DNA of 64,000 nucleotides, taken from Symbiobacterium thermophilum IAM 14863. Its GTDB lineage: Bacteria; Bacillota; Sulfobacillia; Symbiobacteriales; Symbiobacteriaceae. Below the pieces are notes generated by a model. It was not told where the DNA came from. It was given only the letters and a program-made list of their open reading frames with translations, and searched no databases. Positions 48,175 to 57,551 of the stretch are shown in pieces (positions within the stretch are counted from its first letter, which is position 1; each line of letters begins with the position of its first letter). The stretch spans positions 2,914,001 to 2,978,000 of the forward strand of contig NC_006177.1 of assembly GCF_000009905.1 (NCBI RefSeq), given 5' to 3'. The position numbers were made by a program, and so were the translations under genes.

Positions 48175-50742
48175 CTACCGGGCAGGGGTGATGAGGTTGG
48201 CGAACAGCCGGTAGGCGCCGGGCACGTTCTGCTCCAGCTGGTAGTACAGTACCAGGCTGGTGTAGATGTACCGACCCTCACCGTAGTTCGCCACCAGCAG
48301 CGTGCCTTCGAACGGCTCCTCACCGGGGTCGGCCATGGAGATCAGCGGGGTGAACTCGGACGCCCACCCGGACGGGATGTAGACCGCCCGCTCCTTGACC
48401 CAGCCCTCCCAGTCCTCGGGGCCGATGACGTTGGGATAGGTCAGCAGCGGGTGCTCGGGCTGCAGCACCGTCACCTCCGCGTTCTCATCGGTGACGCGCC
48501 AGTTGAAGGACGGGCTGCCGGGCTGCAGGTAGTACGGGGCGGAGGTGGAGGCGTTCCAGTTGTCGCCGGGCTGGTGATACTGGACCACCAGGTTGCCGCC
48601 GTTCCTCACGTACTCCATCAGCCGGCTGTTGGCGGCCACCAGATCCGGGCGGGTCCGGTAGGCGCGGATGCCCAGGACAATCGTGTCGTAGACCGAGAGA
48701 TCGCCGTAGGCCAGGGTGCTCTCATCCAGCAGCTCCACGTTGACTCCGATGAGCCGCAGGTACTGGGGGACGCTGTCGGAGCCGCCGTCGACGTAACCCA
48801 CCCGCAGCCCCTCAGGCACCACCACCGGGAAGGCCTGCACATCCACCACGGCCTTCTCGACCATGTAGGTGCGGCCGATGTGGTCGTACTCAATCACCTG
48901 CACCGAGCTGTCGGAGCTGGCGCCGCCGACCGCCCGGAACCCGATCTCATAACCGCCGGCCTGCAGGCTGGAGGGCGGCGTGATGGTGAAGGTCGCAGAC
49001 TTCACCTCGCCCTTCCGCGCGAAGGACAGCCGCTGCATGGAAGGTTGCGCGGTCCACCCCTCGGGCAGAACCGGCATGACCACCGTGGTGGCCTGGCCGG
49101 CCTTGTAGTTGGTGGCTACCACGTTGATGGTGAACGACCCGGGCTGATCAAGGTTGATCACAGCGTTCTCGGGATCGGTGCGGAGGGCGACATCAGGCAG
49201 GACCGCCACATACTCCTGCGGCTCCACCGTCACCACAGCCGAGACGCCGTTGACCGAGAACCGGATTACTCCGGTGATCTCATGGGGATGATACGGATCG
49301 AAGTATTCTGCGTTGGTGGGGATGGTGACGTCCCACTTGGCCGTGGCCGTCTTGTTATAGGCCAGGTCCACGCCGTTCACCACGGCGGTCGCCGTCGCCT
49401 TCCACCCCCTGGGGAGGCTCAGCGACAAGGAGACATCCTCCACGGGCACCTGGCCGCCCTGGAAAGCGGTGAGGGTCAGGGTGGTCGTGGCGCCGCGGGT
49501 CACCTCGTACTCGCTGGCCTGCAGGCGCGTCACCAGAAGCACGGCCTTCGCCAGCGCCTCTTCCATCTGCCGCTCCTTGCGGGCCAGGCGGAAGTCGATG
49601 TCGTAGCCCAGCTCGTCCTCGAGGCCGATCTTCTCGGCCACCAGCGCCCGGGCCTCACGGACTGCGGTCAGGCCGTCGGTCAGCGCCTTGGCCACCTCGG
49701 CGTTCTTCGGATAGGCCTCGAAGGCGGCGTCGATGGCGGCCTGCACCTCGTTCAGCTTCGCCTTCAGCGCCGCGTCGCTGACCAGCTTCGCCAGGTCAGC
49801 CACGGTCTGCGGCAGCCCGTCGAAGATGGAGCTCTCCTGCTCGTTCACCGGGATGGACGCCTTCGCCAGGTGCAGGGTCACGTAGGACGGACCCTCGGCG
49901 TAGAAGGCACCCATGTCCTGGCTCTTGTGGTACGCCCGGGACTCCTCACCCAACTGGACGTAGGAGGCGCCCAGGATCGGGTCGTACTCGCCCACGGGCA
50001 CCGAGACGTTCACCGGCAGGCTGGTGTTGTCGGCATAAACGCTGCCGCTGCCGGATTCTGCCGGCAGGTAGACCTTCTTGATCTGCCAAGGCCGCAGCCC
50101 CTCCGCGATCTGCTCGGGGAAGGCGTTGGGGTCGGCGGCCGCGTCATACGCTTCCATGGTCAGCACCGTCATCGCCCGGTGATGACCATGCTGGCCGTAG
50201 CTGTCGAGGAAAGAGGGCATTACCACATCCGGACGGGTCTCGCGGATGATGCGCACCAGCCGCTCCAGGGAGAGTTCGTGGCCCCACTGCTCCAACGTCT
50301 CCTCCGGGCTCTTGGAGAAGCCGAAGTCCCAGATGGGGTCACCCATCTCCCGGGTCAGGAAGCGCAACTCCACGCCGTTGGCCTCGGAGGCCTCCTGCAG
50401 CTCCCGGGTACGCACCACGCCCAGGGCGTGCACGTACTCGGTGCCGATGGCGTTCTGGCCTCCCTCGCCCCGGTTGGCGTTGAGGCTGATGGTGTGGGCG
50501 CCCAGGGCATGCCGGACGTAGGCCAGGACCGAACTCCGTTCATCGTCGGGGTGTGCGCCGGTGTTCATGAACGTGTTCACCGACTTCAGCGGCGTCAGCG
50601 CCTTCCACAGGGCGACCGTGGCACGCTCTGCCGCCTGGGCCTCCAGGGGCTGCGCGATCAGCGCAGCCCCCAGGGAGACCACAAGCGCCAGGGCGAAGGA
50701 GAGCAGACGTTGAGCGGTCTTCCGGACCTTGGACCGAACCAT
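48175..50742 (-). CDS. Secreted PIG-L family deacetylase with C-terminal sugar-binding-like and ThuA-like regions
   Basis: An 855-residue exported protein. The signal peptide is at 1-37. The PIG-L/LmbE deacetylase domain (about 50-300) has the zinc motif GAHPDDERSSVLAY and the later YGQHGHHRA. Such enzymes remove acetyl groups from N-acetylglucosamine derivatives. A helical linker at about 300-400 (EKIGLEDELGYDI) is followed by two beta-sandwich (NEW3-like) domains up to 600. The last 230 residues resemble a glutamine-amidotransferase-like or ThuA fold (LRVGYVDGGSDSVPQYL, VVQYHQPGDNWNAS). The ATG at 50742 lies ten bases after AGGAGAGGAG. It is the last gene of the operon that begins with the ROK regulator. 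Confidence 0.87.
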   Translation of the reverse strand: MVRSKVRKTAQRLLSFALALVVSLGAALIAQPLEAQAAERATVALWKALTPLKSVNTFMNTGAHPDDERSSVLAYVRHALGAHTISLNANRGEGGQNAIGTEYVHALGVVRTRELQEASEANGVELRFLTREMGDPIWDFGFSKSPEETLEQWGHELSLERLVRIIRETRPDVVMPSFLDSYGQHGHHRAMTVLTMEAYDAAADPNAFPEQIAEGLRPWQIKKVYLPAESGSGSVYADNTSLPVNVSVPVGEYDPILGASYVQLGEESRAYHKSQDMGAFYAEGPSYVTLHLAKASIPVNEQESSIFDGLPQTVADLAKLVSDAALKAKLNEVQAAIDAAFEAYPKNAEVAKALTDGLTAVREARALVAEKIGLEDELGYDIDFRLARKERQMEEALAKAVLLVTRLQASEYEVTRGATTTLTLTAFQGGQVPVEDVSLSLSLPRGWKATATAVVNGVDLAYNKTATAKWDVTIPTNAEYFDPYHPHEITGVIRFSVNGVSAVVTVEPQEYVAVLPDVALRTDPENAVINLDQPGSFTINVVATNYKAGQATTVVMPVLPEGWTAQPSMQRLSFARKGEVKSATFTITPPSSLQAGGYEIGFRAVGGASSDSSVQVIEYDHIGRTYMVEKAVVDVQAFPVVVPEGLRVGYVDGGSDSVPQYLRLIGVNVELLDESTLAYGDLSVYDTIVLGIRAYRTRPDLVAANSRLMEYVRNGGNLVVQYHQPGDNWNASTSAPYYLQPGSPSFNWRVTDENAEVTVLQPEHPLLTYPNVIGPEDWEGWVKERAVYIPSGWASEFTPLISMADPGEEPFEGTLLVANYGEGRYIYTSLVLYYQLEQNVPGAYRLFANLITPAR

Positions 50743-50844
50743 ACCTGGCTCCTCTCCTTTCCCCCTGGTGGTCTCATCCCACCAGACGATTGTGGATGAC
50801 GGACCCTTCCCCTTCATGTATAACGGGCCTTTGCCCCGGATGGT

Positions 50845-51978
50845 TTACTTGCCCTTGCCCTTGATGTTCTCGTCCCAGTAGCCGATCCACTCGGCTTCCT
50901 TCTCGGCCATGACGTCCCACTCGAGGTCCATGGCCTTCAGCTGGGGCATCAGCTCCTTCAGCCACTCGGGCTGCATGGACTCGGGCAGGTTGATCGACGG
51001 GATCTGGAACCGGGTGGCCGCCAGCTCCGCCTGCACCTCGTCGCTGAAGAGCAGGTTCAGGAACTTCTCGGCCGCCTGCGGGTGCTTGGCGCCGGCGATC
51101 ATGCCCACGCCGTCCACCAGGATCGGCACGCCGCTCTCGGGGATGATGTAACCGAAGGGCATGCCCTCCTGCGCCTGGATCAGGACGTCCTGCAGGTTCC
51201 AGAGGCTGAGGCTGCCTTCCTGCCGGAAGATCTTCAGGTACAGGTCGGTGGGGTTGGCCGCGTACTCCTTGGTGTTGGCGTCCAGCTTCAGCAGCCACTC
51301 GTAACCCCGGTCAGGCTTGCCGTCCTCCTGGTGGAACCGGTCGATCATCGCGGCATAGATCGTCCGCATGGTGCCCGAAGCCGGCACGGCGCGGATGATG
51401 ATCTGGTCCTTCCACTTGGCGTCGAGCAGGTCATCCCAGTCCTTGGGCAGCTCGCTCTCGGAGATCATCTCCTTGTTGTACATGATGACCTCGGGGAGGA
51501 GCATCTCGCCGTACCAGTGACCCTCAGGATCCTTGTAACCGTCGGCGATCTTGGAAGCGAACTCCGGGTTGATCTTCGCCAGGAGGCCTTCCTTCACGGC
51601 CAGGGAGAGCGCCTGCTGGGTGCCGCCCCACCAGATGTCGCCCTGCGGGTTGGCCTTCTCCGCCCGGACGCGCTCCATGATCTCCTGGGCGCCCATGGGC
51701 AGGACCTCGACGTTGCCCTTGTACTCCGGGTACTTCTCCTCAAACTTGGCCACCATCAGGTCGATGATGGACTGGTCGCGACCGGTGTAGATGACCAGCC
51801 GCTTCTCCTCCTGGGGTTCCTGGGTCTGCGGCTGCTGGGTCTGGGTCTGCGAGTTGGACGGAGTCTGAGTACCGCCCTGGTTGTTGTTCGGGGACTGGCC
51901 GGAGCCACCGCAACCGGCGGCGAACAGGCCGATGACCAGCAACAGACCCACGAGCTTGCGGGACCAGGTGTTACGCAT
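50845..51978 (-). CDS. ABC transporter substrate-binding protein, Fbp/Afu family
   Basis: A 377-residue lipoprotein. The lipobox FAAGC lies near residue 23, followed by a long Gln/Asn/Thr linker (NNNQGGTQTPSNSQTQTQ). The mature part is the periplasmic-binding type 2 fold: KRLVIYTGRDQSIIDLMVAK, GDIWWGGTQQALSLA, LPKDWDDLLDAKWKDQI and FLNLLFSDEVQAEL. Iron binders of this family have a pair of adjacent tyrosines; only the first-strand tyrosine is seen here. A sugar phosphate (as in AfuA) or another organic ligand is therefore likelier, by inference. It shares the operon with the ABC permease and ATPase upstream and the deacetylase downstream. Confidence 0.88.
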   Translation of the reverse strand: MRNTWSRKLVGLLLVIGLFAAGCGGSGQSPNNNQGGTQTPSNSQTQTQQPQTQEPQEEKRLVIYTGRDQSIIDLMVAKFEEKYPEYKGNVEVLPMGAQEIMERVRAEKANPQGDIWWGGTQQALSLAVKEGLLAKINPEFASKIADGYKDPEGHWYGEMLLPEVIMYNKEMISESELPKDWDDLLDAKWKDQIIIRAVPASGTMRTIYAAMIDRFHQEDGKPDRGYEWLLKLDANTKEYAANPTDLYLKIFRQEGSLSLWNLQDVLIQAQEGMPFGYIIPESGVPILVDGVGMIAGAKHPQAAEKFLNLLFSDEVQAELAATRFQIPSINLPESMQPEWLKELMPQLKAMDLEWDVMAEKEAEWIGYWDENIKGKGK

Positions 51979-52116
51979 GGTTCATTTATCCCCCTTCAGT
52001 GTGGTGATAGACAGGATCTGCACGCGTGTCGGAAGCGGGAACGAGCAGATCCACCTCCCTTCGCATCCGGAAGTGTTCTACTTCACCTCAGGCGCGCTGC
52101 GCCTGAAGACGATTCG

Positions 52117-53103
52117 CTATGCCAGGAGCACATCGGCGGCCAGCAGCCGCTCCCGCAGGCGCTGGTCCACCGCGGCGGGGCCGCCCAGAGCCCGGATCAC
52201 CGCGCCGTAGATGGGCGCAAAGCGGGGCACTTCGACCACGCCGCCGGGGGCCTTCCCGGCCAGCCGCTGCAGCAGAGCCGCACGCACGGCCGCCGAGTTC
52301 TGCAGCACACCGCCCACCAGGAAGACGGGGAAGGCGCTGCCGTCCACCAGACCGGCCCGCCGGGCCGCGAGCGCCGCCGCCTCAGCCAGTTCGCTGCCGG
52401 CCCGGGCCAGGACCTCCGCGGCCGCCCGGTCGCCCGCCTGCGCTGCGGCGTCCACCGCCCGGGCGAGCCCGGCGATGGCATCGACGCCCGTGCCGGGCAG
52501 GTAGAGCCAGTCGTAGAGAGCGTAGAGGTCGTCAACCCCCACCGCCGCGCAGAGGTGGCGGATCAGCGGGGTGTCGGAATCCCCGGCGTCCAGCGACCGG
52601 AAGGCAGCGGCAAGGCCCAGCTGGGCGATGTGGAAGGCGCTGCCCACGTCGCCCACCCGGTGGCCCCAGCCCCCGGCCCGGACAAACCGCCGGCCGTCGC
52701 CGGCGTACACCACCGAGCCGGTGCCGGCCACGACCAGCAGGCCGCGCCCGCCCTCGGCAGCCCCCCGCAGGGCGATCAGGCCGTCGTTCTCCACCAGGAC
52801 GCATTCGGCCGAGACCCCGGCCGCGGCCAGGGCGGTCTGCGCCAGCTGACGGGCGTCTTCCTCCGTCGCGGGGGTGTCCACCCCCGCCAGCCCGAAGGCG
52901 GCGGTGCCGATGCGGCTCCCTTCCGGCAAGTGGCGGCAGGCCAGACGCACGGCCTCGGTCAGCGCCTGCACGGCCCGCTCGCGGCCCACCGACTGCGGGT
53001 TGCTGCCGCCGGAACGGCCGCTGCCCACGATGCCCTGATCCGGGTGGACCAGCACCGCCAGGCACTTCGTGCCGCCGCCGTCCACCGCAAGGTAGTACGT
53101 CAT
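52117..53103 (-). CDS. BadF/BadG/BcrA/BcrD-type ATPase, N-acetylglucosamine kinase-like
   Basis: A 328-residue member of the acetate/sugar kinase superfamily. It opens with the phosphate motif YYLAVDGGGTKCLAVLV and has LVENDGLIALRGAAEGG, followed by VVAGTGSVVYAGDG. Eukaryotic and bacterial homologues phosphorylate N-acetylglucosamine or glucosamine at O6. It starts inside the last four bases of the lyase gene, so it is co-translated. It fits the deacetylase and ROK regulator around it: the imported amino sugar would be phosphorylated here. Exact substrate is inferred. Confidence 0.87.
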   Translation of the reverse strand: MTYYLAVDGGGTKCLAVLVHPDQGIVGSGRSGGSNPQSVGRERAVQALTEAVRLACRHLPEGSRIGTAAFGLAGVDTPATEEDARQLAQTALAAAGVSAECVLVENDGLIALRGAAEGGRGLLVVAGTGSVVYAGDGRRFVRAGGWGHRVGDVGSAFHIAQLGLAAAFRSLDAGDSDTPLIRHLCAAVGVDDLYALYDWLYLPGTGVDAIAGLARAVDAAAQAGDRAAAEVLARAGSELAEAAALAARRAGLVDGSAFPVFLVGGVLQNSAAVRAALLQRLAGKAPGGVVEVPRFAPIYGAVIRALGGPAAVDQRLRERLLAADVLLA

Positions 53104-54725
53104 CCCCGGCCCCCCTCCTCCCCGGACAGGGCCAGGCAGGCCGAGTTCAGCCGCTGAGCGGCCGCCGCCAGCCGCGCCCGGGCAGCGTCCAGCCAGCCGG
53201 CCATCGCCGCGGCGCGCGCCTCCCGCTCGGCCAGCATGCGCCGGACCTCGGCGGGGGCCACGCCGCCCCGCACGGTGCGGACGGCGACGAAGTGCACGGG
53301 ATCCAGCGCCAGCCGCAGCTTTTCGGCCGGCACACCCAGGGGGCGCCCCAGCACCTTCTGCGCGGCCTCCTCGACCATCCCGGGGTCCACGTCCCGCACG
53401 TCCCGGATGCCCCGGGCCTCAGCCGCCTTGACCAGGGCCGCCACGACCCCGTGGGCGGTGCGGAACGGCAGCCCGGCCTCCCGCACCAGCAGGTCAGCCA
53501 GCTCCGTAACGTTGGCGAAGCTGGCCCGGGCACGCTCCAGCAGCAGATCCCGGTTGACCTCGGCCGTGCCGACCACGTTGGCCAGCAGCCGGAAGACGGA
53601 CCGCAGGGTGGAGAGCGCGGCCCACAGGTTGGGCTGCATCTCGTCCTCGGTGTCGACGATGTCGCCGAAGGGCGTGTTGTGCAGCATCTGCAGCACGGTC
53701 TGCGCCCGGCCGGCGGTGTAGCTGAGCAGCGTGCGGGCGTGCTCCAGCGAAACGGGGTTCCGCTTCTGGGGCATGATGGAGCTGGTCTGCACGTACGGAT
53801 CTGCGACCCGCAGCGCCCCGTACTCCTGGGTGCACCAGAGGAGCAGGTCCTGCACCATGCGGCCGGTGTGAAGGGCGGTCAGCTGCACGGCGGCGGCGGC
53901 CTCGCTCACGTAGTCCGCCCCGGCGATGGCGTCGTAGCTGTTCTCCACCAGGCCGTCGAAGCCCAGGAGCTCGGCCACCCGCTCCCGCGAGATGGGGAAG
54001 CCCGAGGTGGACAGGGCCGCGGCGCCCATCGGCGAGCGGTTGGCCCGCTCGTAGGCGGCCTGCATCCGGGCGATGTCCCGCTCCAGCACGTCCGCCGCGG
54101 CGGTGAGCCAGTGGCCCAGCGTGGTGGGCTGCGCCTGCTGCGTGTGCGTGTGGGCGAGCATCACCGTGTCAGCCTCCTCCGCGGCGAAGCGGAGCAGCAC
54201 CCGGTGCAGCAGCTGGGCGGCCTCGATCGCGTCCAGCAGGTGCTTGCGCAGCACCATGCGGTACATGGTGACGCCCATGTCGTTGCGGCTGCGGGCGATG
54301 TGCAGGTTGCCCGCCTCCTCGCCCGCGGCCTTCAGCGTCAGGTCCTCCACGTAGAAGAACAGGTCCTCGTAGCGGCCGTCGTACCGCGACGCGGCCACTT
54401 CCCCGAGGTCGATGGATGCCAGCCCGGCGAGGATCTTCCTGGCCGTCCCGGCGTCGACCAGCCCCTGCTCCACCAGCATCACCAGGTGCGCCCGGTGGAT
54501 CGCCATCATGGGCTCGAGCAGCTCGTGCTTGGCGCTGTCGTAGATGGGGCTGAGCACGGCCTCCGCGTAGCTGCGCCCGGGGAAGCAGCGGCCGTCCTCG
54601 GCCGCGATCTCAGCGCGGGTCGGGGCGTGGGTGGATGCGGCCCCTGCGTGCGGTGCGGCGGATTCGTTCCGGCACGGGTCGTTGGCGGCCCCGGCCGGGT
54701 TCGGATTGCGGGTCAACGCGATCAC
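53100..54725 (-). CDS. Argininosuccinate lyase-superfamily enzyme
   Basis: A 541-residue lyase with the superfamily signature TSSIMPQKRNPVSLEHAR (catalytic Ser loop), HTHTQQAQPTTLGHW (catalytic His) and ARSRNDMGVTMYRMVL. The family releases fumarate by beta-elimination. The first 40 residues (NPNPAGAANDPCRNESAAPH) are a low-complexity extension not usual in ArgH; a TTG at 54716 is the alternative start. Absence of argG and the setting inside a transport operon argue against a role in arginine synthesis. EDDS lyase, which splits a metal-chelating succinyl amine, belongs to the same superfamily. This makes a C-N lyase on an imported succinyl-type compound plausible, by inference. Confidence 0.8.
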   Translation of the reverse strand: MIALTRNPNPAGAANDPCRNESAAPHAGAASTHAPTRAEIAAEDGRCFPGRSYAEAVLSPIYDSAKHELLEPMMAIHRAHLVMLVEQGLVDAGTARKILAGLASIDLGEVAASRYDGRYEDLFFYVEDLTLKAAGEEAGNLHIARSRNDMGVTMYRMVLRKHLLDAIEAAQLLHRVLLRFAAEEADTVMLAHTHTQQAQPTTLGHWLTAAADVLERDIARMQAAYERANRSPMGAAALSTSGFPISRERVAELLGFDGLVENSYDAIAGADYVSEAAAAVQLTALHTGRMVQDLLLWCTQEYGALRVADPYVQTSSIMPQKRNPVSLEHARTLLSYTAGRAQTVLQMLHNTPFGDIVDTEDEMQPNLWAALSTLRSVFRLLANVVGTAEVNRDLLLERARASFANVTELADLLVREAGLPFRTAHGVVAALVKAAEARGIRDVRDVDPGMVEEAAQKVLGRPLGVPAEKLRLALDPVHFVAVRTVRGGVAPAEVRRMLAEREARAAAMAGWLDAARARLAAAAQRLNSACLALSGEEGGRG

Positions 54726-54729
54726 TTCC

Positions 54730-56442
54730 TTAGGCGAGGTTCTGCCTCTGTTCCAGGCGGTTGGAGATGTAGATGGCGACCAGGATCAGGAGCATCTGCA
54801 GCAAACCGTAGGCGGCCGCGGTGCCGAACTTGAACGAGTACATGAGGTTGTTGATCTCCACCGAGATCGGCTGGTTCCGGGCCGTGTAGATGAGCACCGA
54901 CGCCACGAACTCGCCCACGCCCTGGACGAAGGCCATCAGGGCACCGGCCAGGACGCCGCGGAACATCAGCGGGAAGGTGACCCGGCGGAACGAGTACCAC
55001 CACGTGGCGCCGAGGCTGCGGGCCGCTTCTTCCACCGACGGGTCCAGCTGCGCCAGCGTGGCATTGGTGGAGCGGAAGACCAGCGGCGAGAAGCGGACGA
55101 AGTAGGCCAGGGGCAGGATCCAGAACGTGCCCACGATCACCTTGCCGAAGGTGAAGACCGAAGGCTGGTTGAAGGCGGCGATCAGGTTGATCGCGACCAC
55201 CGTGCCGGGCAGGGCCCAGGGAATCATGACGGCCACGTCCAGCAGCGACTTGCCCTTGAACTTGAACCGGTTCAGGGCATAGGCCGCGGCCACGCCCAGC
55301 AGGATGGAGCCCACGGTCGCGAGGGCGCTCATCGCCAGGCTGTTCCGGATGGGCCGCCATGCCCGCGAGCTGGTGAAGAGGGTGATGTAGTTGTCCAGCG
55401 TGTACTTGGGCGGCAGCACCTGCACGGTCCAGGAGCCGTCCTTGGAGAACGAGACCAGGACGAGGACGAGGACGGGCAGGATGAGAATCAGCGTGCCGAA
55501 GATGGAGGCCACCATGGCCAGGATCTTGCCCACCGGGCTCTTGACCTCGGTGCGGTGCACCGAGACGCCCTTGGAGAGGGAACGGTAGGTGCGCCGGTTC
55601 TGGTACCAGCGCATGAGGACCAGGAAGGCGATGGAGACCACCGAAAGGACCGTCGCCTCCGCCGAAGCCAGCGCCAGGTCGCCGTTGGTGCGGGCGATGG
55701 CGATCTGCATGGTCATGATCCGGTCGACGCCGAAGATCAGCGGTGCAGTGTACGAGGCCATGGAGACCATGAAGGTGAGCAGCGAGCCCGCCACCAGGGC
55801 CGGGGTCAGCATCGGCAGCAGCACCCGGGTCCAGACCTGCCAGCGCCGGGCGCCCAGGTTGTACGCCGCCTCCTCCAGCGAGGGGTCGAATCCGGCCAGG
55901 GCCGCCGCCGCGGAGGTGTAGAAGTAGGGATACATGGTGAAGGTGTGTACCACCAGCACGCCGGTGAGCCCCTTCAGGGCGAAGGGGACCTGGGGCAGGT
56001 CGAAGAGCACCTTGAGCGCCCGGGGGATGATGCCGCTGGACGAGTAGAGGAACTGGAAGGCGTAGATGCCGATCAGCGGCGGCAGCGCCATGGGCACCAG
56101 GATCAGGCTCTCCAGCAGGCGGCGCCCGGGGAACTCGAACCGGTTGAGCAGGACGGCCATGCTCACGCCGACGACGGCACAGGTGATGACGCTGAGCACC
56201 GAGATGCCGACCGTGGTGAGCAGCGCCTCCATCTGCGTGCTGTTCAGGCTGAAGAAACCCCTGTAGTACTTCAGGGTGAAACCGGAGCTGTCCTGGACAC
56301 TGGCAAGGAAGGTGGCCAGCATGGGCTGCACCACGTAGCCCCACAGCACCAGGGCCAGGGGGGCGACGATCACGTACACGAAGTAGGGCGACGCGGTGAT
56401 CCGCTGCCACCTGTCATTCCACTTGGCTGCCACCTTCATCAC
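54730..56442 (-). CDS. ABC transporter permease, fused two-domain Fbp/Afu type
   Basis: A 570-residue permease with twelve or so membrane helices in two homologous halves, as in FbpB/AfuB. The first EAA-like loop is AAYNLGARRWQVWTRVLLPM and the second is AARSLGATWWYSFRRVTFPL. It overlaps the ATPase gene by four bases and is followed by the lyase after a few bases, so all are co-translated. It should form the channel for the binding protein encoded downstream. Confidence 0.92.
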   Translation of the reverse strand: MMKVAAKWNDRWQRITASPYFVYVIVAPLALVLWGYVVQPMLATFLASVQDSSGFTLKYYRGFFSLNSTQMEALLTTVGISVLSVITCAVVGVSMAVLLNRFEFPGRRLLESLILVPMALPPLIGIYAFQFLYSSSGIIPRALKVLFDLPQVPFALKGLTGVLVVHTFTMYPYFYTSAAAALAGFDPSLEEAAYNLGARRWQVWTRVLLPMLTPALVAGSLLTFMVSMASYTAPLIFGVDRIMTMQIAIARTNGDLALASAEATVLSVVSIAFLVLMRWYQNRRTYRSLSKGVSVHRTEVKSPVGKILAMVASIFGTLILILPVLVLVLVSFSKDGSWTVQVLPPKYTLDNYITLFTSSRAWRPIRNSLAMSALATVGSILLGVAAAYALNRFKFKGKSLLDVAVMIPWALPGTVVAINLIAAFNQPSVFTFGKVIVGTFWILPLAYFVRFSPLVFRSTNATLAQLDPSVEEAARSLGATWWYSFRRVTFPLMFRGVLAGALMAFVQGVGEFVASVLIYTARNQPISVEINNLMYSFKFGTAAAYGLLQMLLILVAIYISNRLEQRQNLA

Positions 56443-57551
56443 TCCACCAGATAGACTCGCTCAGGCGGGATGTACAGGTGGATGGGATCCCCGGGCCGCC
56501 GCACCTCGCCGTACCGGTCGGCCGACGAGGCGACCAGCGTGCTCTCGCCCGCCTTGACCAGGTACTCGGTGTAGGCGCCGGTGAACTCGGCCGCCACGAC
56601 CCGCCCGGTCAGGACGTTGGGGCCTTCGGGCTGTGCCACCACCTGGATGCCCTCGGGCCGCACCGTCATGACCACGCGGCTGCCGACCGCCGTGGGGACC
56701 TGCGGGTTCCGCCGCTCCAGGTCCACCCGGATGCGGCCGGTGCCGGGCAGCTCCACCACGCCGGCGGTGCCATCCACCTCGGTCAGCGTCCCCTCCAGCA
56801 GGTTGGACTTGCCGATGAAGGTCGCCACGAACCGGGTGGCCGGCCGGTGGTAGATCTCCTGCGGCGTGCCCACCTGGTGAACCACGCCGCCTTCCATGAC
56901 GGCGATGCGGTCGGAGATGGCCATCGCCTCGGCCTGGTCGTGGGTCACGTAGACGGCCGTGATGTTGGATTCCGTCTGGATGCGGCGGATCTCGGTCCGG
57001 GTCTCGTCCCGGAGCTTCGCGTCGAGGTTGGAGAGCGGCTCGTCCAGCAGGAGCAAGGCCGGCCGGATGACCAGGGCGCGGGCCAGGGCGACCCGCTGTT
57101 GCTGACCACCGGAGAGCTGGTCGATGCGCCGCTGCTCCATGCCCTCCAGCCGCACCAGCGCCAGCGCCTCGCTCACCCGGCGCTTCATCTCCTCGCGGGG
57201 CACCTTGCGCACCCGGAGGCCGAAGGCCACGTTCTCAAACACGGACATGTGCGGGAACAGCGCGTAGTTCTGGAAGACCATGCCGATGTTCCGGTCGTTG
57301 GGCGGCATGTAGGTCACGTCGCGGTCGCCGAAGAGGATGCGGCCCGACGTGGGGTAGTAGAAACCGGCGATCATGCGGAGGGTTGTGGTCTTGCCACAGC
57401 CCGAGGGTCCGAGCAGCGTGAAGAACTCGCCTCCGGCGATATGCAGGTCGACATTTTTCACCGTGAGCACGGTGCCGTTGAAGCTCTTCGACACGCGCTC
57501 CAGGGTGACGGACTGCGCCTCGCCCATGCCAGACTCCCCTTCCCTGTTCAC
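56439..57551 (-). CDS. ABC transporter ATP-binding protein, FbpC/PotA type
   Basis: A 370-residue ATPase. Walker A is GPSGCGKTTTLRMIAG, the Q-loop is GMVFQNYALFPHM, the signature is LSGGQQQRVALARAL, Walker B is LLLDEPLSNLDAK and the H-loop YVTHDQAEAMAI. The C-terminal TOBE domain (about 245-370) binds regulatory ligands in this group. It starts four bases inside the ROK gene end, showing the operon order regulator, ATPase, permease. It energises the import system. Confidence 0.93.
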   Translation of the reverse strand: MNREGESGMGEAQSVTLERVSKSFNGTVLTVKNVDLHIAGGEFFTLLGPSGCGKTTTLRMIAGFYYPTSGRILFGDRDVTYMPPNDRNIGMVFQNYALFPHMSVFENVAFGLRVRKVPREEMKRRVSEALALVRLEGMEQRRIDQLSGGQQQRVALARALVIRPALLLLDEPLSNLDAKLRDETRTEIRRIQTESNITAVYVTHDQAEAMAISDRIAVMEGGVVHQVGTPQEIYHRPATRFVATFIGKSNLLEGTLTEVDGTAGVVELPGTGRIRVDLERRNPQVPTAVGSRVVMTVRPEGIQVVAQPEGPNVLTGRVVAAEFTGAYTEYLVKAGESTLVASSADRYGEVRRPGDPIHLYIPPERVYLVE

